DNA of 64,000 nt from Bacillus safensis FO-36b (GCF_000691165.1 NZ_ASJD01000006.1:121766-185765); one strand, 5' to 3'. Numbered from the stretch's first letter, positions 41,625 through 49,468 are shown. Notes: a model not told the origin generated them from the letters alone. Made by a program: numbers and translations.

Positions 41625-42554
41625 TTAAACCGCTCCTTCTAGTCGATGATTTAACTTTATATTCTTCTCAATAGTGACCGTGTAGTCTTTTGCCATTTCA
41701 TAGATTCTTGCTGCAAATGCTTCGTCAATCTCCAAGAGCTGGTTTAAATCAAGCTCACATGAAACCATGATCGGCTTGTAATTTATATAACGATAGTTGA
41801 CGATCTCTTGTATCTGTGTGAACTGCCACTGTGTCACTTGAGGAACGCCGTCCATTGGCTTGAATAGGTCATCAATAAACAAAACATCTACGGTCTTTAA
41901 AAGATCCAGCTTAGTAGCTAGTTGACTAAAATCTTTTCGTAGATCGGTCATGCCCTCCAGATAAGGGAAATACATGACAGATAATTTATACCGCTCTATA
42001 AATCCATTTGAAATGCTCGTAAGAAGGTGTGTTTTCCCTGCTCCTGACTGACCAAGTAGGGCAATGCTGTTTTCTCTCATGTCTCTAATCTCATTAAATT
42101 TTTGAGCATATTCAAATGCACAGTTATAAAGCTCTTTAATCTCATCCGCCTTATTTTCAAGAGAGAAGTTTTTAAAGGTTAGTTTCCTGAATCCTTCTGA
42201 AATGTTGCTGGCACTCATCAGCTTCATTTGCTTCTTTCGTGCTGCTCTTTCAGCAACACAAGGACACTGACGGGAATAAGTCGTTTTCCATTCCTTTGCT
42301 TCTTGAGGGCTGCACACTTTGCCAGCGAGAAAGTCTTCTTCGCGAACCATTTCATGAGCTGAAAGATCAAAGCGTTTCCCCTCTTTTTTCATACGCTCTT
42401 CCGTGCTTTTGTGAATCCGATACACGATGATTCCTTTATCCTTACATTCATCACATTCATACTTTTCTTCTGAGACGGCCTGTACCGAAGATTGGCGTGA
42501 CTTTAGATTGGCCTTCATTCTTTGAAACACTTCGTCTAGCGTTGCCTTTGGCAT
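41625..42554 (-). CDS. DnaC/DnaI-like helicase loader
   Basis: The 309-residue AAA+ protein has an N-terminal zinc-binding region (CDECKDKG ... CPCVAERAARKKQ), Walker A LLGQSGAGKTH, Walker B VDVLFIDDLFK and a C-terminal sensor region. It resembles B. subtilis DnaI and skin YqaM, which load replicative helicase. The first 98 bases overlap the DnaD-like gene in another frame, but GGAGG 8 bases before the ATG is strong. Confidence 0.88.
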   Translation of the reverse strand: MPKATLDEVFQRMKANLKSRQSSVQAVSEEKYECDECKDKGIIVYRIHKSTEERMKKEGKRFDLSAHEMVREEDFLAGKVCSPQEAKEWKTTYSRQCPCVAERAARKKQMKLMSASNISEGFRKLTFKNFSLENKADEIKELYNCAFEYAQKFNEIRDMRENSIALLGQSGAGKTHLLTSISNGFIERYKLSVMYFPYLEGMTDLRKDFSQLATKLDLLKTVDVLFIDDLFKPMDGVPQVTQWQFTQIQEIVNYRYINYKPIMVSCELDLNQLLEIDEAFAARIYEMAKDYTVTIEKNIKLNHRLEGAV

Positions 42555-43113
42555 CCTGCTTGCCTCCTTTGTTGATTGGTCTGTACAATACCGCTGAAAC
42601 CCAGCCTATTGATTTTCGATCCTTCTCAACAGCTTCTTTCATGACTTCGATCACTTTAGCTTCTCCGTGATCATCAATCATTTGATTGATCTTTTCAGCA
42701 TTAATCGGGCTTAATGTGCCACCAAAATGACTTTCAAAAAAAACGAATGGGTTCATTGGCTTGTCCTCCTGTCGTGTTGGTTTTTCTTCTTTCGGCTTTT
42801 CAGGTTCGTCAGGTACAGGGGCAATGCTTGCTTTAGTCTCAAGACTTACGATGCGATAACTACCCGCTGATTTACCTTTAGGCTTGTATTCAATCCGGCC
42901 ATGTTCTATCAATAGTTTCCGATGATCTATCATGGTCTTTTCGGCGACTCCTAACCGCGAATAAAGACGACTGTTGGAAACCGTGAACCATTCTTTCCAG
43001 GTGCAATTATTGTTAATATCCATCAAGTGAAACCACAATGCTTGAGTGGTAGGTTTTAGTTCTGTTGTTTCAAGCCATCGCATGAAGCCGTTTATTTCTT
43101 TCAGGTAATTCAC
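42457..43113 (-). CDS. DnaD-like replication initiation protein
   Basis: The 218-residue product begins at GTG. A winged-helix N-terminal region (LKPTTQALWFHLMDINNN ... SNSRLYSRLGVAEKTMIDHRKLLIEHGRIEYK) is followed by a proline/glutamate linker and a DnaD C-terminal domain (NPFVFFESHFGGTLSPINAEKINQMIDDHG ... IGWVSAVLYR). It is the skin YqaL/phage O-type initiator paired with the loader. Phage origins often lie within such genes; I could not see the repeats. Confidence 0.85.
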   Translation of the reverse strand: MNYLKEINGFMRWLETTELKPTTQALWFHLMDINNNCTWKEWFTVSNSRLYSRLGVAEKTMIDHRKLLIEHGRIEYKPKGKSAGSYRIVSLETKASIAPVPDEPEKPKEEKPTRQEDKPMNPFVFFESHFGGTLSPINAEKINQMIDDHGEAKVIEVMKEAVEKDRKSIGWVSAVLYRPINKGGKQDAKGNARRSVSKNEGQSKVTPIFGTGRLRRKV

Positions 43114-43117
43114 TTAC

Positions 43118-43273
43118 TCACGCCCTTTCGCATAGAGCTGTCATTCCGTCGATGCGGACAAGCTGTAAATTTGGTTCAGTTCTTTTGATGTAACCCTCGA
43201 CATAGTTTCGGAACAACTCAGACCTATTAGGTGCCCCTTCTGTCATCCATACATAACAGAAGGGAATAGGCAC
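43118..43273 (-). CDS. 51-residue phage protein
   Basis: A GTG start directly after the recT stop gives MPIPFCYVWMTEGAPNRSEL then FRNYVEGYIKRTEPNLQLVR. An internal ATG ten codons later is an alternative. The FCYVWMTEGAP/SELFRNYVEGYI pattern is typical of small proteins beside recT in Bacillus phages. Function unknown; no clear RBS, so coupling is likely. Confidence 0.6.
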   Translation of the reverse strand: MPIPFCYVWMTEGAPNRSELFRNYVEGYIKRTEPNLQLVRIDGMTALCERA

Positions 43274-43274
43274 T

Positions 43275-44114
43275 CTAATTGAACGGGAGGTCGTCATCTT
43301 TTATATCAACCGCTTCGCCGTCAAAAGGATCGGCATCTTTTGCGCTTGGCTTTTCATCAGCATCAATAATTTCCGTTTCCGGCATTTCATCCGTAATGTC
43401 GATGCGCTCACGCTGTTCTTCTCCGTCTTCTTTCAGGGCTGACTGCATTTCAACCGACAAGATGCCCCATTTGCTCAAGATTGCTTTTAATACCGTTTTG
43501 AGTGCCATAGCATCCCAATCATTTTTCCACCCAAAATCGGACTTGCTGAAACGTTTTTTATGCTTCTCAACGTCTGCTTTAGTCCAATATGTTGTTTTTC
43601 TAAAACCGTTTAGCAGCTCAAAATATGCGGCATATCCAATGACTGATTCTGATTCGCGCTTTTCAAAATCTATATCAATTTCTTCCGTCAAAGGGTTCCA
43701 TTTTTGAAGCTCCCCCTCACGAATAGGTATACAGTTGATAAATTTGTATTGTCCGGTTCTTAAAGCCAGCTGGATATAACCTTTGTAGCCTAGTTGAAAT
43801 TGTGCTTTTCCACCGTAGGGAACAATCCAGGCATAACCCAAGTTCTTATCTACTGGCAGATCAAGCGTAGCCGCTACCATTGCAGATGAAATAACGCTCA
43901 TCGGCTCCGCTTTTTGAAGCATCTTCTCGCTGCTATATAGACCTAAAATTGACGCTGTAAACTGTGGCGCTCGCTTCCCTAAAACCTCTTCAAAGCGGTT
44001 CATGACTGTTGGTGAAGAAAGTAGTGATTTGAGTGATGTTCCTTGAGCAGCTGGTGCCGCCCCGTTACTTTGCCGTTTCTGAATGTTGTTTTTTAATGAC
44101 TGATTTGTAGCCAT
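43275..44114 (-). CDS. recT: RecT single-strand annealing protein
   Basis: The 279-residue protein (second of two adjacent ATGs fits GGAGG better) belongs to the RecT/Redbeta family. Motifs: EPMSVISSAMVAATLDLPVDKNLGYAWIVPYG, KAQFQLGYKGYIQLALRTGQY and FRKTTYWTKADVEKHKKRFSKSD. It anneals complementary single strands made by the YqaJ exonuclease encoded upstream. The acidic tail ends DDDLPFN, like the C-terminal peptide of SSB proteins. Confidence 0.92.
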   Translation of the reverse strand: MATNQSLKNNIQKRQSNGAAPAAQGTSLKSLLSSPTVMNRFEEVLGKRAPQFTASILGLYSSEKMLQKAEPMSVISSAMVAATLDLPVDKNLGYAWIVPYGGKAQFQLGYKGYIQLALRTGQYKFINCIPIREGELQKWNPLTEEIDIDFEKRESESVIGYAAYFELLNGFRKTTYWTKADVEKHKKRFSKSDFGWKNDWDAMALKTVLKAILSKWGILSVEMQSALKEDGEEQRERIDITDEMPETEIIDADEKPSAKDADPFDGEAVDIKDDDLPFN

Positions 44115-45064
44115 CATTCGACCTCCTTGATTCCGAAGCGCCTTGACTTCGTTTCTTTTATGACTTTTTGATAAACATCGGGGAAATGCTCTTTCAGTTT
44201 GTTTGTGTCTACTCTGTTAGAAACAACTGGCTTCCAAGTTGCTTGATACTTCCCGACAAACCCCGTTTCAGCGTCTTTCAATTCTTGCTTGATCTGATTC
44301 TCAAGCTCTTTGGCTTGCTCTTGAAGTGCGGCAATGTCTGCTTTAAGCCTTAAATAGTGTTGGATGCGGTCTTTATTTGCGCTTGTGAGATCAATAATTT
44401 TGGTACTATCTGATTCAGCATATTTCTTCTTCAAGAACTCTTCGGCTGCGCTTGATCCGTCTAATGCTGGAGCAACACCTTTTAGCACATGGTCATTCCA
44501 AAAATTCACGACAGATGAGAAGATCATGTTAATTAGTTCTTCATCACGCTCAACTTCTTTCCACACAAACCGATTACCGCCAATCAGTACAGCGAAGTAA
44601 CCTTTTTTGTATTCGGGGCCTAAAATCCCTAGATAATATTGAACCTGAACAATGTAACTGGCGGGAATCTCATCATCTATCCATTCCTTTGCGTTATAGG
44701 CGGATGTTGTCTTGCATTCGAGAATAGCTTTTTCACCAACGATCATGCGGTCAATGTTTGCTAGAATCATAGAGTGTTCAGGATGCTGTAAAATGGCGTT
44801 TTTTTTACGAACCTTTTTGCCGCTCCTAATCTCAAATTCTTTCGCCACAATGTCTTCAAGAATGGTTCCAAAATAAGCTGCGTCGCTCTGCTCATCATCC
44901 AGCAAGACTTGCCCTGTCTTTTCAAGCCATAATTCAAACGGCGTTTTCCATTTACTCAAGCCAAGCACGACAGCAGCATCAGAACCACCTATGCCCTTCT
45001 GACGAGAGAGAAGCCATTCCTCACGGGACATTTCAGCTGTAGATGAAAGGACCTTCGCTTGCAT
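44114..45064 (-). CDS. YqaJ-type lambda exonuclease family recombinase
   Basis: Start ATG at 45064 (316 residues) after AGGTAGGT; a 38-residue upstream extension is dropped. Motifs are SREEWLLSRQKGIGGSDAAVVLGLSKWKTPFELW, GTILEDIVAKEFE, HSMILANIDRMIVGEKAILECKTTSAY (D...E-x-K) and VQVQYYLGILG. It degrades 5' strands at double-strand ends to feed RecT. Confidence 0.92.
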   Translation of the reverse strand: MQAKVLSSTAEMSREEWLLSRQKGIGGSDAAVVLGLSKWKTPFELWLEKTGQVLLDDEQSDAAYFGTILEDIVAKEFEIRSGKKVRKKNAILQHPEHSMILANIDRMIVGEKAILECKTTSAYNAKEWIDDEIPASYIVQVQYYLGILGPEYKKGYFAVLIGGNRFVWKEVERDEELINMIFSSVVNFWNDHVLKGVAPALDGSSAAEEFLKKKYAESDSTKIIDLTSANKDRIQHYLRLKADIAALQEQAKELENQIKQELKDAETGFVGKYQATWKPVVSNRVDTNKLKEHFPDVYQKVIKETKSRRFGIKEVE

Positions 45065-45066
45065 GG

Positions 45067-45246
45067 CTACATACCTACCTTTTGGCGATATGCCGCCTGC
45101 CCTAACTGGATATATTTTTGTTTGGCTGCTGCGTTTGGAAAGTTGAACACGGGTTGTCCTTTTTTGTAGTCGATCCAACCGCCCGCTTGCTCTAAACGTT
45201 CTTGCGCTTCACGGCGGTGATCAAAACTGATTTGGTATTTACTCAT
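45067..45246 (-). CDS. 59-residue phage protein
   Basis: ATG overlaps the stop of the upstream gene; AAGGTGAT precedes it. MSKYQISFDHRREAQERLEQ then AGGWIDYKKGQPVFNFPNAA. Small basic protein, typical of the skin/phi105 recombination block. Not assigned. Confidence 0.65.
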   Translation of the reverse strand: MSKYQISFDHRREAQERLEQAGGWIDYKKGQPVFNFPNAAAKQKYIQLGQAAYRQKVGM

Positions 45247-45478
45247 TTGAATCACCTTCTTTTTCTGAGAAGCTTTGAACAACAGGTGTACCTTTGGTTT
45301 CTCTCATCACACTACGAAGATCGTTTCGTGGTCTTTCTACAATGTCTTTTACTGTAGGATTAACACCTTTAACAAAATGTGTGATGTGTCCTACTAATCC
45401 TTTCAGCTCATCACTGGTTAGCCCATCCGCTTCTAGGTTTATTTCTAGCTCATTTCGTTTAATTGATAATTTCATCAT
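45239..45478 (-). CDS. 79-residue hypothetical phage protein
   Basis: ATG at 45478 lies 7-8 bases after GGAGGT. The protein (KLSIKRNELEINLEADGLTSDELKGLVGHITHFVKG) has a beta start and helical core. A candidate promoter (TTGCTT, 18 bases, TATACC) lies about 30 bases upstream. Confidence 0.65.
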   Translation of the reverse strand: MMKLSIKRNELEINLEADGLTSDELKGLVGHITHFVKGVNPTVKDIVERPRNDLRSVMRETKGTPVVQSFSEKEGDSNE

Positions 45479-45554
45479 TGTGTATACCTCCATTGAATTT
45501 TTGTGAAAGATTTGGTATACTGTCTGTACCTAATCAGAAGCAATACACCTTAAA

Positions 45555-45583
45555 ACTCGCTATGCCAAGCGGGTTTTTTTATT
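45555..45583. terminator. Hairpin with T run between early genes
   Basis: CTCGCT/AGCGGG stem followed by eight T residues on the plus strand and a shorter T run on the minus strand. It overlaps the end of the 38-residue gene. Confidence 0.5.
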
Positions 45584-45695
45584 TGTCTTCATCTTCTTCA
45601 TCTTCATATCCATTGCGCTCCGCTTCGTCCTTCCAGTAGTCTTTCGGATAACCAAAGCTATTAATCTGCGTTACCATCGGATGCTCAATATTCAA
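45579..45695 (-). CDS. 38-residue acidic phage protein
   Basis: From TTG with AAAGGA 9 bases upstream: MNIEHPMVTQINSFGYPKDY then WKDEAERNGYEDEEDEDK. The IEHPMVxxINxxGYP opening is a recurrent motif of small phage proteins I recall from Bacillus phages. An ATG six codons upstream is possible. Overlaps the previous gene by 11 bases. Confidence 0.6.
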   Translation of the reverse strand: MNIEHPMVTQINSFGYPKDYWKDEAERNGYEDEEDEDK

Positions 45696-45963
45696 TGGTT
45701 TCAGTCCTTTCATTGCGTTTGACAAGCTCAAGACGCACACCATATTTCTGTTGGATTTCCTTGGCTTTATTAATTAAAAGACCCTTGTTTCCCATCCTCA
45801 TTAGATCCTCACTAATGATTTCAACGCTTCCAGCTAGACTTGCTAGTTCCTCATAATCACCATCTTTTAGTGCTTGGTGAGCAAGGTGTAAAAGCTGGTT
45901 TATGGAATCAATTTTGTCTTTTGCTTTCGATAAGTCTTCTTTCAAAAACTGTTTCTCAATCAT
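45685..45963 (-). CDS. 92-residue coiled-coil protein
   Basis: An all-helical soluble protein (LKEDLSKAKDKIDSINQLLHLAHQALKDGDYEELASLAG). Its ATG overlaps the stop of the HTH gene (TAGCATGA region). Not recognised. Confidence 0.6.
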   Translation of the reverse strand: MIEKQFLKEDLSKAKDKIDSINQLLHLAHQALKDGDYEELASLAGSVEIISEDLMRMGNKGLLINKAKEIQQKYGVRLELVKRNERTETIEY

Positions 45964-46526
45964 GCTAGTACGGCCTCCCTATCCTGTCTTTTGTGCATTG
46001 CTACCTCTGCGACAATGGCCTTTTTAGACCATTTCTCAGTTAGGTCTTGTATCTTCAAACCAAACTCTCTCGACATTGAGTACATGAGCGTTTTGTTTGC
46101 CTGCGTTAGATCATAAATCTGTTTTATCGCCTGCATTGGAAGCTCAGCATGTTTCCCAGGTCTAGTATTGTTCAACCATTCGGCTAGATCACTGATAGCC
46201 TTTTGTGCATCTTTCATTTCTTGCACTAGATTGATAAGGGCTTTATGAGCACTATCATTTAAGGCGGGATCAATTGGCGCGGCTGCCATTGGGTGAAGCT
46301 TGAAAATGAAATGAACAAGGTCAATATGTTCATAGGCACCGCATATCTCAAACCAACGGATACAAATTTCAGGGGAAATAGGGGCAAGGCCATTTTCAAT
46401 GTTTGAGACATATTTCTGATTCCTCCCTAAAAGTTTTCCCATTGCTATTTGTGAAATTCCTATCTCAAGACGCTTCTTATGCATCATCTTGCATAGGTTC
46501 GCTACGTTATAAGGGCTGTTCGCCAT
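45960..46526 (-). CDS. XRE-family HTH protein
   Basis: The 188-residue protein has an N-terminal HTH (MMHKKRLEIGISQIAMGKLLGRNQKYVSNIENGLAPISPEIC) followed by a long helical domain. RBS GGAGGCGAAC. It lies inside the early operon and so is not the main repressor. It could regulate replication or recombination genes. Confidence 0.75.
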   Translation of the reverse strand: MANSPYNVANLCKMMHKKRLEIGISQIAMGKLLGRNQKYVSNIENGLAPISPEICIRWFEICGAYEHIDLVHFIFKLHPMAAAPIDPALNDSAHKALINLVQEMKDAQKAISDLAEWLNNTRPGKHAELPMQAIKQIYDLTQANKTLMYSMSREFGLKIQDLTEKWSKKAIVAEVAMHKRQDREAVLA

Positions 46527-46584
46527 ATGTTCGCCTCCTGCTTTATACTTTTTGTGGTGCTAAAATATTAATGAAGGGACAGGC

Positions 46585-47331
46585 TCAGCTGGCCTGTTGT
46601 TTTTTCAAGCGGTTGATGATGTAAGCTTGTCCCTTTGGCGTGATCTTCATTGTGAGCCATGCTTTCGATGACCCGTTTACTTCTCGGACACCTTGGGCAA
46701 TTTCGAAGTAACCACGGTTTACATACTCTTGATAAGGCTCGTTCTTTTGGCTGAAAATCATTTTCCAATCTCGCAGTTTTTGAAATAGTTTTCTTTCGCC
46801 TATGATGATGCCTTGCTTTGATGCCAGCTTTGCAACCTCACGAACTAATAATGATTTTTCTGAGGCCATACAGCTTTCAGCAAAGTTGACAAGCGGTTCT
46901 TGAATTTGCAGTGTTCGTTGTAACTGCTGTTTCTCTTCTTGTTCGGCGATCCATCGCTTTGCACGGCTGACTGGATCTTCAATCATGTAAGATGGTGCAT
47001 TCATTTCTTGGATGTAGTTTTTCATTTTCTTAAATTCATTGATGAATTTTATTTTCATTTTCATTGCTGCTGGCGTTGTATATGACATAGCAACCAAAGC
47101 AAAAGCATCTTCTGTTAAGTTGTATTTGCGGTATTTTCGCTTTCGTTCATTCTCGTAAGTTGACTCCTCAAAGTTGAGGAGTGAAAAATCTGTTTCACCA
47201 GCTTGTTTCAACTTTTCGATTTGAACCTCAATGTCTCGTAAAACAAAGTCATGTCTTTTATCAAAAACCTTTGAGATCGTCAGGCTGTCTGTAACAACTT
47301 GATTTCCTTCAACGAAAACGAGTTCGCTCAT
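46585..47331 (-). CDS. Rha-type antirepressor with KilAC C-terminal domain
   Basis: The 248-residue protein starts with a Rha domain (VVTDSLTISKVFDKRHDFVLRDIE ... YNLTEDAFALVAMSYTTPAAMKMKIKFINEF) and ends with an ANT/KilAC-type DNA-binding domain (LVREVAKLASKQGIIIGERKLFQKLRDWKMI ... PYQEYVNRGYFEI). Such proteins act as phage antirepressors or early regulators. Confidence 0.85.
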   Translation of the reverse strand: MSELVFVEGNQVVTDSLTISKVFDKRHDFVLRDIEVQIEKLKQAGETDFSLLNFEESTYENERKRKYRKYNLTEDAFALVAMSYTTPAAMKMKIKFINEFKKMKNYIQEMNAPSYMIEDPVSRAKRWIAEQEEKQQLQRTLQIQEPLVNFAESCMASEKSLLVREVAKLASKQGIIIGERKLFQKLRDWKMIFSQKNEPYQEYVNRGYFEIAQGVREVNGSSKAWLTMKITPKGQAYIINRLKKQQAS

Positions 47332-47642
47332 GCTGTAACTCCTTTCTTGAAATACTTGGTGTTGTCCTCAACCCATCTTGTGTTGTTCTCAATCCATTTA
47401 AATAACATGGCAGTAGGAATCTTTTTCCCGAACTCATGATTCACAGGGAAATCAGGTCTAGCCATTAATTCAGCCATTTTTGTTGGACCGCAGCGTAAAA
47501 CCTTCATTGCTTCGTCTCTTGTGAGGATTTTTGGAAGCTCGTTGAGCGATGATAGTCTTTCAGTCAGAATTTCTGTTGCACGATCGGCAATCTTGTTGGC
47601 AACAGCATCAATGAATTTTTCGTCATACTGCATCGTGAACAT
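47328..47642 (-). CDS. Excisionase-like winged-helix protein
   Basis: ATG at 47642 follows AGGAGGTGAAGACA. The 104-residue protein has a C-terminal MerR/Xis-like HTH (LPKILTRDEAMKVLRCGPTKMAELMARPDFPVNHEFGKKIPTAMLFKWIE). Second gene of the early operon, a usual place for excisionase or an early regulator. Confidence 0.65.
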   Translation of the reverse strand: MFTMQYDEKFIDAVANKIADRATEILTERLSSLNELPKILTRDEAMKVLRCGPTKMAELMARPDFPVNHEFGKKIPTAMLFKWIENNTRWVEDNTKYFKKGVTA

Positions 47643-47654
47643 TGTCTTCACCTC

Positions 47655-47897
47655 CTATGCGGTGTTTGTTTTTTGACCTTTCAAATTCTTCGATTCGTAT
47701 ATTTTGTTTACAAAAAAATTTTGGATTGGTTCGTCTAATACACTGGCAATATCTTTTAACAATTCAACATGAATTTTTCGTCTTCCTAGTTCATATGAGT
47801 TGTAAGTAGCTATAGGGACATTAAGTTCTTGAGCTACGAATTTTTGAGTAATTCCCTTTGATTTACGAATACTGCGTAACTTTTCATTTACTTTCAT
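47655..47897 (-). CDS. Cro-like XRE repressor
   Basis: The 80-residue HTH protein (LRSIRKSKGITQKFVAQELNVPIATYNSYELGRRKIHVELLKDIASVLD) is the first gene of the leftward early operon and is divergent from cI. RBS AAGGAGGTG. It probably represses cI transcription. Confidence 0.82.
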   Translation of the reverse strand: MKVNEKLRSIRKSKGITQKFVAQELNVPIATYNSYELGRRKIHVELLKDIASVLDEPIQNFFVNKIYESKNLKGQKTNTA

Positions 47898-48065
47898 GTA
47901 GATGCACCTCCTTATATACGAATTGAAGAACTTGCTGTTAAACTTATATTAATTCTTCGTTTCGTATATGTCAACACAAAATTATACTTTTCGTTTATTT
48001 TTTTTACTCATAACGAAGAATGTTGTACAATTTGTAGAAAGTATGAATATCTTGGAGGAATAAAA
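47898..48065. promoter_or_regulatory. Lysis-lysogeny switch: divergent promoters and operators
   Basis: Leftward: TTGACA (47969-47974), 17 bases, TAATAT (47946-47951), close to consensus. Rightward: TTTACT (48003-48008), 17 bases, TACAAT (48026-48031). ATACGAATTGAAGAA (47916-47930) and TTCTTCGTTTCGTAT (47953-47967) are inverted copies matching at 13 of 15 bases. A further ACGAAGAA lies at 48013-48020 within the cI promoter spacer. The inverted copy fills the early promoter spacer, so repressor binding would block it. Confidence 0.75.
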
Positions 48066-48440
48066 ATGGCTCTGGGAGCACGAATAAGAGCTTTGAGAGA
48101 AGCTAAAAAACTTACACAAAAAGCTCTTGCCGATAAATTAAAAATTCCACATCAAAATCTATCCAATTATGAACGTGGTTTTAGAAATCCTGACTACGAA
48201 ACATTAATTAAGATAGCGGAATTTTTTGAAGTAACAACTGACTATTTGCTTACAGGAAAAGAGCTGAACTCTTCTTTAAATCCTCATAAGGGTGACTTGA
48301 TGGATCAGGCACTTAAAGTATTAGACAGTCCAGAGACATTCATCGCTGCTTCTGATGGAAAAATTACACCTGAGATGCAGGAATATGTTTTGGAGTACAT
48401 TCTTGAAGAATTAAAAAAAAATAAAGACCGCAACAAATAA
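48066..48440 (+). CDS. CI-like repressor (ImmR type)
   Basis: The 124-residue protein has an N-terminal XRE HTH (IRALREAKKLTQKALADKLKIPHQNLSNYERGFRNPDYETLIKIAEFFEVTTDYLL) and a helical C-terminal part (EMQEYVLEYILEELKK). It has no LexA-like self-cleaving domain. The presence of ImmA nearby suggests inactivation by proteolysis as for ICEBs1 and phi105 repressors. RBS TTGGAGG. Confidence 0.82.
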   Translation: MALGARIRALREAKKLTQKALADKLKIPHQNLSNYERGFRNPDYETLIKIAEFFEVTTDYLLTGKELNSSLNPHKGDLMDQALKVLDSPETFIAASDGKITPEMQEYVLEYILEELKKNKDRNK

Positions 48441-48474
48441 TTCAAAAATGATTATTATGATATTTATTATTATG

Positions 48475-48498
48475 TTTAGTTTAGTTTAGTTTAGTTTA
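48475..48498. repeat. TTTAG tandem repeat
   Basis: Four exact TTTAG units plus TTTA, 35 bases after the cI stop. Confidence 0.9.
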
Positions 48499-48517
48499 AT
48501 TAATGCTGAAGGTTCTG

Positions 48518-48628
48518 CTGTAAAAATTACAGTAATACCTACAATTGAACGACCATTCAACTGTAAAAATTACAGTAGAGTCTACAATCATTTTTTCTCA
48601 ACTGAGGGTTCTGCTGTAATTTTTACAG
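48518..48628. repeat. Three copies of the palindrome CTGTAAAAATTACAG
   Basis: Copies at 48518-48532 and 48561-48575, and in reverse orientation (CTGTAATTTTTACAG) at 48614-48628. The outer two share the leading GGTTCTG. Arms CTGTAA/TTACAG are perfect. Confidence 0.85.
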
Positions 48629-48755
48629 TATAAGTCTTGCGTAAGGATGTAAAATTTTTCGATATTTGTTGAAATATTGAATAGAGTATATACCGATCTG
48701 TAGATAGAGAGATTGATCGTTTATATAAAAATTATGTTTAAAAGGGGAATTTGTT

Positions 48756-49319
48756 TTGAAAAAATTACTTGTATTGTTTCTAGCATTGGGATTAACATTT
48801 GCACTTGCAGCATGTGGATCAGAAGACACTTCTTCTGCTAACAGCAGTGAATCATCTAAAGAAACTAAAAAAGAAGACAAAAAGAAAAATAAGGATGCTA
48901 AAATGAACACCAATGTTAAAGTTGGTGATATGGTCTACAACATTAAATCAAAATCAACTTCTGAAAAAGTGGGTCCTTCAATTGCCCCAGAAACTGCGAA
49001 TGGTAAATACCTTATCATTGAAGCTGATTTAAAAAATACAGGAAATGAAAAGATCATGGTTGATGCCTCGTTCTTCAAGCTGAAACGCGGGGAAAAGACA
49101 TACGAAGCTGATTCAACTGCAAGTATATCTGCTAATCAAAAAGAAGATGGATCTATTGATAACAGCTTTTTAATGCAAGATTTAAATCCAGATGTTGAAA
49201 TGAAAGGTAAAGTTGTTTTTGATGTCCCAGCAAAAGTAGCGGAAGCAAATGACTTGAAACTAGAAGTACAGACTGGCGTTTTTGGAACTCAAACCGGTAC
49301 AATTAAATTATCTAAGTAA
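48756..49319 (+). CDS. Prophage-encoded DUF4352 lipoprotein
   Basis: The 187-residue product starts at TTG after AAAAGGGG. Signal MKKLLVLFLALGLTFALAAC puts the lipidated cysteine at residue 20. A Lys/Ser linker is followed by a DUF4352/Ig-like domain (NTNVKVGDMVYNIKSKSTSEKVGPSIAPETANGKYLIIEADLKNTGNEKIMVD). It lies between cI and immA in the lysogeny-expressed direction, so it should be made in the lysogen and shown on its surface. Role, such as superinfection exclusion, is inference. It has its own terminator. Confidence 0.8.
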   Translation: MKKLLVLFLALGLTFALAACGSEDTSSANSSESSKETKKEDKKKNKDAKMNTNVKVGDMVYNIKSKSTSEKVGPSIAPETANGKYLIIEADLKNTGNEKIMVDASFFKLKRGEKTYEADSTASISANQKEDGSIDNSFLMQDLNPDVEMKGKVVFDVPAKVAEANDLKLEVQTGVFGTQTGTIKLSK

Positions 49320-49337
49320 GCCTTCGGGCTTCTTTTT
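49318..49337 (+). terminator. Terminator of the prophage lipoprotein gene
   Basis: AAGCC-TTCG-GGCTT hairpin followed by CTTTTT, overlapping the stop. Confidence 0.7.
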
Positions 49338-49468
49338 AAAGTTAAAACTAGAACATACATTCCTTATATTGATTTTGTCCTGAAGATGAAATATCATTAA
49401 AATATACACTAGGAATACAAATAATGGTTCCATGTAAGTAATTACATTCAGAACGGGAGAATGATGGA

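Larger units (their letters stand above)
48441..48755. other. Non-coding region with repeats beside cI
   Basis: No gene is seen. It holds four tandem TTTAG units, three CTGTAAAAATTACAG palindromes and, near 48,666-48,694, a weak TTGTTG-17-TATACC promoter for the lipoprotein gene. Confidence 0.6.

Noticed and set aside
48518..48628. The palindromes as TnrA, CopY or LexA sites
   Set aside because: Spacing does not fit TnrA (TGTNA-N7-TNACA), the core is not TACA-N2-TGTA, and it is unlike CGAAC-N4-GTTCG.
48475..48628. CRISPR array
   Set aside because: Repeats are 5 or 15 bases, three or four copies, with no regular spacers and no cas genes in the window.
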